64,000 bases of DNA from Pseudoduganella lurida (GTDB taxonomy: Bacteria; Pseudomonadota; Gammaproteobacteria; Burkholderiales; Burkholderiaceae_D), in NCBI RefSeq assembly GCF_007830455.1, contig NZ_VLLB01000001.1, positions 1,488,001-1,552,000 of the forward strand, given 5' to 3'. Below the pieces are notes generated by a model. That model worked only from the letters and a program-made list of their open reading frames with translations. It made no database searches and had not been told where the DNA came from. The position numbers were made by a program, and so were the translations under genes. Below are positions 57,768 to 64,000 of the stretch, in pieces (the stretch's first letter is position 1; the number at the start of each line of letters is the position of its first letter).

Positions 57768-59116
57768 GTAGCAAGACAATGAGCACCACGACCGTGAGCA
57801 TGCTGCAGCAGCTGCGCGCCGCCACGGGCCTGAACCTGTCGCCCGACACGGTGGAGCGCGCCGTACGCGAGCGGATGGCGGCCACCGGCATCGCCGACCG
57901 CGAGCAGTACCTGCAGGCGGCCGGCGCCGCGGAGCTGGAACAGCTGGTGGAGCGGGTGGTGGTACCGGAATCGTGGCTGTTCCGCGACCCGCAGGCCTTC
58001 GTGGTGGCCGCCGCGTATGCGCGCCGGCGCCTGGAACGGGGCGGCCGCCAGCTGCTGCGCATGCTGTCGGTGCCCTGCGCCGGCGGCGAGGAACCCTACA
58101 CGCTGGCGATGGCACTGGTCGATGCGGGCATCCCGCCGGCCGCGTTCGCGATCGATGCGATCGACCTCTCGGCCGTGTGCGTGGCGCGCGCCAAGGAGGG
58201 GCTGTTCGGCCGCAATGCCTTCCGCAACAAGGACCTGGCCTTCCGCGACCGCCACTTCACGCAGGAAGACGATGGCCTGTACCGCATCGATCCCGGCCTG
58301 CGCCGGCGCGTGCGGGTCCGCCAGGGGAACCTGCTCACCAGCGACATCGCGGCGCCCGGCACCTACGACGTGGTCTTCTGCCGCAACCTGCTGATCTACT
58401 TCGATGCGCCCACCACGGCGGCCGCCATCGGGCGCCTGGCCACGCTGCTGTCCGACGACGGCGTGCTGCTGGCTGGCTATGCCGAAGTGCCCTCGTTCAT
58501 GCAGAACGGCTTCACGGCCCTGCCCTACCGCCAGGCCTTCGCGCTGCGCAAGGCGACCGTGCCGGACGAGGGACCGCAGTTCGGCCTGCCCGTCGAGGGG
58601 AGCGAGCCGGCCATCGAACGGCGCCAGGCGCGGCGCACCGTGGTGCAGGCGGTGTGGCCGGCGGCGGCGCGCGCCAGCGAAAAGGTGGCAGCTGCCGTCA
58701 CGGCGCCGGCCCGCCCGATCCGGGTGGCACCGGCGGCCGTGCCGCCACTGCCCCGCGCCGCCGCCGCGCCGCTGGCCAAGGCGCCTGCGTCCGGGCAGAC
58801 GCTGGACGAGGCGCGCCGCCTGGCCGACGAAGGCCGGCCCGCCGAAGCCGCCGCCATCTGCCGTACCCTGGTGGCGCGCGAACCGGACAACGCGGACGGC
58901 TGGTTCCTGCTTGGCCTGCTGAGCGAGGACACCGATGCGGACGAAGCCCAGGCCCACCTGCGCCGCTGCATCTACCTGGCGCCCGACCACTACGATGCGC
59001 TGTGCCACCTGGCGCTGCTGGCCGGCCAGCGCGGCGACAGCGGCGCCGCGGCCAGCCTGAAGGCACGGGCCGCACGCGTGTGGCGGCGCCGCCAATCCAA
59101 CGAGACTGAACCATGA
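57764..59116 (+). CDS. wspC: CheR-type methyltransferase with TPR, WspC
   Basis: The 450-residue protein has an N-terminal CheR helical domain (about 8-75), a SAM-binding domain with SVPCAGGEEPYTLAMAL and FCRNLLIYFDAPT, a Pro/Ala-rich linker (about 285-345) and a TPR region (about 345-440, ADEGRPAEAAAICRTLVAREPDNADGWFLLGLL). It methylates WspA. The start is GTG at 57764, overlapping wspB, or ATG at 57779. It ends overlapping wspD by four bases. Confidence 0.92.
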   Translation: MSSKTMSTTTVSMLQQLRAATGLNLSPDTVERAVRERMAATGIADREQYLQAAGAAELEQLVERVVVPESWLFRDPQAFVVAAAYARRRLERGGRQLLRMLSVPCAGGEEPYTLAMALVDAGIPPAAFAIDAIDLSAVCVARAKEGLFGRNAFRNKDLAFRDRHFTQEDDGLYRIDPGLRRRVRVRQGNLLTSDIAAPGTYDVVFCRNLLIYFDAPTTAAAIGRLATLLSDDGVLLAGYAEVPSFMQNGFTALPYRQAFALRKATVPDEGPQFGLPVEGSEPAIERRQARRTVVQAVWPAAARASEKVAAAVTAPARPIRVAPAAVPPLPRAAAAPLAKAPASGQTLDEARRLADEGRPAEAAAICRTLVAREPDNADGWFLLGLLSEDTDADEAQAHLRRCIYLAPDHYDALCHLALLAGQRGDSGAAASLKARAARVWRRRQSNETEP

Positions 59117-59823
59117 GCGAGCGACCGACGAGCCAATTGCCAACGAGCGAACAGCCGACGAGCGAATTGCCGACGAGCGAACAGCCGACGAGCGAATTGC
59201 CGACGAGCGAACAGCCGACGAGCGCAGGACAGCATGGCGCCGCCGGCCGCCCGGACGGCAGTCCCGGCAAGTCCGGCGGCAGCACGCTGGCCAGCAGCAT
59301 CGACGACGCCTACCTGCGTGGCTGGGCCGAGCATTTCCGTGCGCCAGAACTGGCCACCGAACAGGCGGACGCCTCGGCCGTCGCCTTCCGCATAGGTGCC
59401 GAATGGCTGGCCCTGCCCACGGCGATCTTCCTGCGCGTGGCGCCCCATGCGCTGCCGCACCGCGTGCCGCACCGGAATGCGCGCGGCATGCGCGGCATCG
59501 TCAACGTGGGCGGCCAGCTGCATCCCTGCGTGGGCCTGGCCGAACTGCTGGGCATCGACGAGGACGGCGGCGCCGTGCGCACCGGCCGCCACACCTTCGC
59601 GCGCCTGCTGGTGGTGGGCTGGGAAGGCCGCAGCTATGCGCTGCCGGTGGCGGACCTGCACGGCATCGTGCGCTACGCCAGCGCGCGGCTGGCGGCGCCG
59701 GCGGCCACCATCAACAAGGGCGTGCAGCGCTTCCTCACCGGCGTGGTGGCGGAAGGCGACATGCGCATCGGCCTGCTGGACGCGGGACTGGTGGGCCATC
59801 AACTGGCGAGGGCACTGCGATGA
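59113..59823 (+). CDS. wspD: CheW-like coupling protein WspD with a repeat N-terminus
   Basis: A 236-residue protein. Residues 1 to about 38 are a low-complexity tract of repeated PTSEQ and PTSEL pentapeptides, followed by a linker (about 38-60) and a CheW domain (about 85-236) with VAFRIGAEWLALPTAIFLRV, GMRGIVNVGGQLHPCVGLAELLG and LLVVGWEGRSYALPVADL. The repeat tract has no role I can name; it may be a flexible spacer. It is translationally coupled at both ends. Confidence 0.9.
   Translation: MSERPTSQLPTSEQPTSELPTSEQPTSELPTSEQPTSAGQHGAAGRPDGSPGKSGGSTLASSIDDAYLRGWAEHFRAPELATEQADASAVAFRIGAEWLALPTAIFLRVAPHALPHRVPHRNARGMRGIVNVGGQLHPCVGLAELLGIDEDGGAVRTGRHTFARLLVVGWEGRSYALPVADLHGIVRYASARLAAPAATINKGVQRFLTGVVAEGDMRIGLLDAGLVGHQLARALR
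59135..59222 (+). repeat. 15-bp tandem array inside wspD
   Basis: Units alternate AACAGCCGACGAGCG and AATTGCCGACGAGCG, about six in all, a 15-bp period that keeps the frame as PTSE(Q/L). Near-identical copies indicate recent slippage or expansion. Confidence 0.92.
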
Positions 59824-62126
59824 GCGACGACCTGAGCCAGTTCTCGATGATCGAGCTGTTCCGCATGGAGGCGGAGAGCCAGACGCAGACGCTGACGGAC
59901 GGCCTGCTGGCCGTGGAACGCCACGCCGACCCGTCCGACCTGGAAGCGATGATGCGCGCGGCGCACTCCATCAAGGGCGCCGCCGCCATCGTGGGGCTGG
60001 ACGTGATCGTCCAGCTGTCGCATGGCATGGAGGATGCGTTCATCGCCGCCCAGCATGGCCTCCTGAAGCTGACGCCGAACCGCGTGGACGTGCTGCTGGC
60101 CGGCGTGGACCTGATCGTGCAGTGCTCGCACCTGCAGGAAAGCGAGCTGCAGAACTGGCTGGCCGCCAACGGCGACGCGATCCGCAGCACGCTCAATGCC
60201 ATCCGCGGCATCGCCTTCCTGCCGGAGCCGGTTGTCGCGGCACCGGCGCCGGCATCGGTGCCAGCGTTCGCACCCGCGCCTGCGGTGACGCCCGCTCCGG
60301 CTCCGGCGCCGACTCCGGCGCCGGCTCCCGCGCCCGTATCGATCCCGGAACCGGCACCGCTGCCCGCCGCTACGGCGCCGGCGCCGCAGCCGGAAGCCCC
60401 GGCACGCCGCAGCGGCCAGTCCGACCGCCTGCTGTCGCTGGCCGGCGAAGCCCGCATCGGCGCGCACCAGGTGCAGCCGCTGATCCAGGGCCTGCAGCGC
60501 CACAAGCGCAACCAGGCCGCCCTGTTTGCCGCGCTGGACGAGCTGCACGAGGTGATCGGCCGCATTCCCGACCCCGTGCTGCGCGAAAAGGCCGCGCTGG
60601 TGCAGCAGCGCAGCCAGCCGCTGCGCCAGTTCGTGCCGGCCCACATCGCCGACATGGAGCAGCACGAGCGGCGCCAGCTCAATGTGGCGCAAAGCCTGGT
60701 GGAAGAAGTGCTGGCATTGCGCATGCGGCCGTTCCGCGACGGCGTGCAGGCCTTCCCGCGCATGGTGCGCGACCTGTCGCGCAGCCTGGGCAAGGACGTG
60801 CACCTGGAGATCCGCGGCGAGGACACGCTGGTGGACCGCGACATCCTGGCGCGCATCGAAAGCCCGCTGAACCACATGCTGCGCAACGCGGTCGACCACG
60901 GCATCGAGGATCCCGAGGACCGCATCATGGCCGGCAAGCCGATGAGCGGCACCATCATCCTGGAAGCGCGCCACCTGGCCGGCATGCTGAACATCGAGAT
61001 CCGCGACGATGGCCGCGGCGTCGATCCGGAACGCATCCGCGCGGCCGTCATCGCGCGCCGCATGGCCACGCAGGCGATGGCCGATGCGATGTCGGTGGCG
61101 GAACTGATGCAGTTCCTGTTCCTGCCCGCGTTCAGCCTGAAGCAGCAGGTCACCGAGATTTCCGGCCGCGGCGTGGGCCTGGACATCGTGCACGACGCGA
61201 TCCGCGAACAGAACGGCACCGTGCGTCTCGAAACGGATCCCGGAAACGGCTTCTACACGCACATCACGCTGCCGCTGACGCAGTCGATCGTGCGCGCGCT
61301 GGTGGTGGACGTGGGCGGCGAAGCCTACGCGCTGCCGATCGTGAAGGTGGAGCGCGTGCTGCAGGTGCCGCCCGCCGCCCTGCACACGCTGGAGAACAAG
61401 CAGTTCTTCGAGCACGAAGGCGCCAACCTGGGCCTGGTCTCGGCGGCCCAGGTGCTGGGGCTGGGCGAGATGTCGTACCCGGAGCTGCTGCCGGTGATCA
61501 TCGTCGGCAGCGGCGTGCAGCGCTACGCACTGGTGGTCGATGCCATCCGCGGCGAGCACAGCCTGGCCGTGCATGCCATCGATCCGATCTTCGGCAAGGT
61601 GCGCGACCTGGCCGCCGCCGCGCTGCTCAATGATGGCGAACCGGTGCTGATCCTCGATGTGCCGGATCTGCTGGTCTCGATCGAGAAGCTGCTGGCGGAA
61701 GGGTCGCTGCAGCAATTGGCGCGCGCCGACAGCGCCACGCGGCGTAGAATGAAGCGCATCCTCGTCGTTGACGACTCGCTGACCGTGCGCGAAATGGAGC
61801 GCAAGCTGCTCACCGGCCGCGGCTTCGAGGTGGACATCGCCGTCGACGGCATCGACGGCTGGAACGTGGTGCGCTCCGGCGATTACGACCTCGTGATCAC
61901 GGACGTGGACATGCCCCGCATGGACGGCATCGAACTGGTCAACCTGATCAAGAAGGATCTGCATTTGCACAACCTGCCCGTGATGATCGTGTCGTACAAG
62001 GACCGGCCGGAAGACCGCGCGCGCGGCCTGGCCGCGGGTGCCGACTACTACCTGACGAAAGGGAGCTTCCACGACGAGACGCTGCTCGACGCCGTGGCCG
62101 ACCTGGTGGGAGACGCCTACCGATGA
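59820..62126 (+). CDS. wspE: Hybrid chemotaxis histidine kinase CheA-REC, WspE
   Basis: The 768-residue protein has an Hpt domain with phospho-acceptor His49 (RAAHSIKGAAAI), a Pro/Ala linker (about 135-195), a dimerisation helix pair, HATPase_c with HMLRNAVDHGIEDP, ISGRGVGLDIV, a CheW-like regulatory domain (about 490-620) and a receiver domain (about 645-768) with ILVVDDSLTVREMERKLL and phospho-Asp in LVITDVDMPRMDG. It phosphorylates WspR and WspF. P2 domain is missing, as usual for WspE. Overlaps wspD and wspF by four bases. Confidence 0.94.
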   Translation: MSDDLSQFSMIELFRMEAESQTQTLTDGLLAVERHADPSDLEAMMRAAHSIKGAAAIVGLDVIVQLSHGMEDAFIAAQHGLLKLTPNRVDVLLAGVDLIVQCSHLQESELQNWLAANGDAIRSTLNAIRGIAFLPEPVVAAPAPASVPAFAPAPAVTPAPAPAPTPAPAPAPVSIPEPAPLPAATAPAPQPEAPARRSGQSDRLLSLAGEARIGAHQVQPLIQGLQRHKRNQAALFAALDELHEVIGRIPDPVLREKAALVQQRSQPLRQFVPAHIADMEQHERRQLNVAQSLVEEVLALRMRPFRDGVQAFPRMVRDLSRSLGKDVHLEIRGEDTLVDRDILARIESPLNHMLRNAVDHGIEDPEDRIMAGKPMSGTIILEARHLAGMLNIEIRDDGRGVDPERIRAAVIARRMATQAMADAMSVAELMQFLFLPAFSLKQQVTEISGRGVGLDIVHDAIREQNGTVRLETDPGNGFYTHITLPLTQSIVRALVVDVGGEAYALPIVKVERVLQVPPAALHTLENKQFFEHEGANLGLVSAAQVLGLGEMSYPELLPVIIVGSGVQRYALVVDAIRGEHSLAVHAIDPIFGKVRDLAAAALLNDGEPVLILDVPDLLVSIEKLLAEGSLQQLARADSATRRRMKRILVVDDSLTVREMERKLLTGRGFEVDIAVDGIDGWNVVRSGDYDLVITDVDMPRMDGIELVNLIKKDLHLHNLPVMIVSYKDRPEDRARGLAAGADYYLTKGSFHDETLLDAVADLVGDAYR

Positions 62127-63160
62127 ACGGCCTGAAGATCGGCATCGCCAACGACGTGGCCATGGCGGCCGAGGCGCTGCGCCGCGTGGTGGCCGGCACG
62201 CGCCAGCACGAGGTGCTGTGGATCGCCCGCACCGGCCTGGAAGCGGTGCGCATGTGCGCCGAGCGCCGTCCCGACCTGATCCTGATGGACCTGAACATGC
62301 CGGAGCTCGATGGCGTGGAAGCCACGCGCCGCATCATGGAGGAGTCGCCCTGCGCGATCCTGGTGGTGACGGGCCGGCCGCAGGACAGCGTGAACCAGGT
62401 GTTCCGCGCGCTGGGCGCCGGCGCGCTGGACGTGACGGCCACGCCGATCCTCGTGCCGGGCCATAACGAAGGCGGCGCGCAGCTGCTGGCGAAGATCCGC
62501 ACGATGGAAAAGCTGATCCGCCACAGCGGCGGCAGCCAGGGCATGTCGCCGCGCAGCGCCACCCCGCCGGCCGAGCGGCCCGAGTCGGGCGTGCGCACCC
62601 TGCTGGCCATCGGCGCCTCCACCGGCGGCCCGGTGGCCGTGGCACGCATCCTGGCGGGCTGGCAGGCGCCGGCCGATTGCGCGGTCGTGGTGGTGCAGCA
62701 CATCGACGAGAATTTCGCCGACCATTTCGCCCGCTGGCTGGCCGACCAGCTGGCGATGCCGGTGCGCGCGATCGAGCACGGCGACGAGCTGATGGGTGGC
62801 ACGGTGATGATCGCCAAGAGCAATGACCACTTGGTACTGGATGAAAAGCGACACTTGGGTTACGATGCGGTACCGAAGGATTATGCTTACCGCCCGTCCG
62901 TCGATGTATTCTTCCGCTGCGTGGCGCAGCACTGGCGGGGGGATGCCACCGGCATCCTGCTCACGGGCATGGGCCGCGATGGCGCCGAGGGCCTGCTGGC
63001 CATGCGACGGGCCGGCAAGACCACGGTGGCGCAGGACCAGGCCACCAGCGCCGTCTACGGCATGCCGCGCGCGGCGGCCGAACTGGACGCAGCCCAGCTG
63101 GTGCTGCCGCTCGAGAAAATCGGGCCTTTTCTGCGCAGTACCACTGGAGGCCGATTCTAG
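62123..63160 (+). CDS. wspF: Chemotaxis methylesterase CheB-type, WspF
   Basis: A 345-residue protein. The N-terminal receiver has [13 protein letters not shown] with the phospho-Asp, and the C-terminal methylesterase has the catalytic Ser in [15 protein letters not shown], catalytic His in [14 protein letters not shown], and Asp in [16 protein letters not shown]. It demethylates WspA and resets the pathway; loss in Pseudomonas gives constitutive WspR activity and wrinkly colonies. Confidence 0.94.
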   Translation: MNGLKIGIANDVAMAAEALRRVVAGTRQHEVLWIARTGLEAVRMCAERRPDLILMDLNMPELDGVEATRRIMEESPCAILVVTGRPQDSVNQVFRALGAGALDVTATPILVPGHNEGGAQLLAKIRTMEKLIRHSGGSQGMSPRSATPPAERPESGVRTLLAIGASTGGPVAVARILAGWQAPADCAVVVVQHIDENFADHFARWLADQLAMPVRAIEHGDELMGGTVMIAKSNDHLVLDEKRHLGYDAVPKDYAYRPSVDVFFRCVAQHWRGDATGILLTGMGRDGAEGLLAMRRAGKTTVAQDQATSAVYGMPRAAAELDAAQLVLPLEKIGPFLRSTTGGRF

Positions 63161-63210
63161 CGCACGAGCGCGTGAGGGCCGCCAGCGTTCAAACTTTATT
63201 AGGAAGCCCG

Positions 63211-64000
63211 ATGTCGCAGGACTTCACCGCTGGCGCGGAACCGGAAATCACCCTCACCCCGTTCAAAGTGCGCGTACTGCTGGTCGACGACCAGCTGCTG
63301 GTCATCGAGGCCGTGCGCCGCATGGTGGCGGACCAGCCCGATATCGAATTCCACTTCGTGACCGACCCGGCGCGTGCCGAGGAATGCGCCGTGCGCCTGC
63401 AGCCCACCGTCATCCTGCAGGACCTGATGATGCCGGGCTGGGACGGCTTCGACCTGATCCGCAGCTACCGCGCCCAGCCGGACCTGAAGCACGTGCCCGT
63501 CATCGTGCTGTCCGCCAAGGAGGAGCCGGCCTCGAAGGCACACGGCTTTGCCGTCGGCGCCAACGACTATCTGGTGAAGGTGCCGGACCGCCTGGAACTG
63601 CTGGCGCGCATCCGTTATCACTCGGGCGCCTACATCAGCCGCCTGCAGCGCGACGAGGCCTTCCGCTTCCTGCGCGAGAGCCAGAAGAACCTGGCCGAGG
63701 CGAACATCGAGCTGCACAAGCTGGCCGCGCTGGACAGCCTGACGGGCATCGCCAACCGCCGCCGCTTCGACGAAACGCTGCTGCAGGAATGGCAGCGCGC
63801 CCAGCGCGAGCGCCGTCCCCTGTCGCTGCTGCTGTGCGATATCGACTGCTTCAAGATGTACAACGACACGTTCGGCCACCTGGGCGGGGACCTGTGCCTG
63901 AAGAAGACGGCGGCCGTGCTGACGGCCTGCCTGAAGCGCCCGGCCGACCTGGCGGCCCGCTACGGCGGCGAGGAGTTCGCCATCGTGCTGCCCGATACGG
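63211..64000 (+). CDS. wspR: Diguanylate cyclase response regulator WspR, N-terminal part (cut by window end)
   Basis: 263 codons are visible. A receiver domain with [16 protein letters not shown] and phospho-Asp71 ([12 protein letters not shown]) is joined by a helical stalk (about 150-175, [21 protein letters not shown]) to a GGDEF domain with [38 protein letters not shown] and the active-site [12 protein letters not shown]. It makes cyclic di-GMP when phosphorylated by WspE. AGGAAG precedes the ATG. The 50-bp gap after wspF is the largest in the cluster. Confidence 0.95.
   Translation, partial: MSQDFTAGAEPEITLTPFKVRVLLVDDQLLVIEAVRRMVADQPDIEFHFVTDPARAEECAVRLQPTVILQDLMMPGWDGFDLIRSYRAQPDLKHVPVIVLSAKEEPASKAHGFAVGANDYLVKVPDRLELLARIRYHSGAYISRLQRDEAFRFLRESQKNLAEANIELHKLAALDSLTGIANRRRFDETLLQEWQRAQRERRPLSLLLCDIDCFKMYNDTFGHLGGDLCLKKTAAVLTACLKRPADLAARYGGEEFAIVLPDT

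Overview
The window is high-GC, gene-dense DNA from a Gram-negative bacterium. It most resembles a betaproteobacterium of the Oxalobacteraceae, close to Massilia, Duganella or Pseudoduganella. This is an inference from the complete Tol-Pal operon, a PEP-CTERM surface protein, a ZTP riboswitch before glyA, betaproteobacterial argF/argG, dispersed intergenic repeats of the kind seen in that family, and protein-level resemblance. I see no insertion sequence, prophage, rRNA operon or CRISPR array, so this reads as a stable chromosomal segment.

Layout. 1-1538: the 5' end of glyA (minus strand) with a promoter and ZTP riboswitch, and a ydfG-type dehydrogenase. 1690-7018: ybgC-tolQ-tolR-tolA-tolB-pal-cpoB, the cell-envelope constriction machine. 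7292-7573: two identical tRNA-Lys genes with a consensus promoter and a terminator. 7680-9917: an acyltransferase and a sulfurtransferase. 10192-13870: a secreted metzincin protease ending in a dockerin, directly followed by a cohesin-domain PEP-CTERM protein. 14054-19176: fatty acid desaturase, IMPACT-family protein, SUV3-like helicase and MFS transporter. 19456-22669: a small unknown protein, a two-domain KaiC-like ATPase and a hybrid histidine kinase. 22747-27330: a two-subunit molybdenum hydroxylase and an amidase. 27495-32493: membrane proteins, cystine transporter, histidine phosphatase, NAD(P)H-hydrate dehydratase and a Thr/Pro-rich lipoprotein. 32679-38993: FadL porin and an RND efflux pair. 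39242-46673: mixed membrane and housekeeping genes, including a 729-residue Ala/Glu-rich coiled-coil protein. 46900-50070: orn, and the overlapping M48 protease-phhB-rsgA operon. 50083-55268: a TPR-GAF histidine kinase, argF and argG. 55443-64000: a complete Wsp-type chemosensory operon (wspA-B-C-D-E-F-R), with wspR cut by the window end; it should control cyclic di-GMP.

The most interesting points are the adjacent dockerin protease and cohesin/PEP-CTERM protein, which look like a surface-docking pair; the KaiC-like module lacking the KaiC phosphorylation dyad; three unrelated tandem arrays that share a 14-bp period just 3' of genes, with a 15-bp in-frame counterpart inside wspD; and a decayed duplicate of a gene end embedded in GGGGACAGTCCCC repeats. 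All calls are made by reading the sequence; no database search was run.
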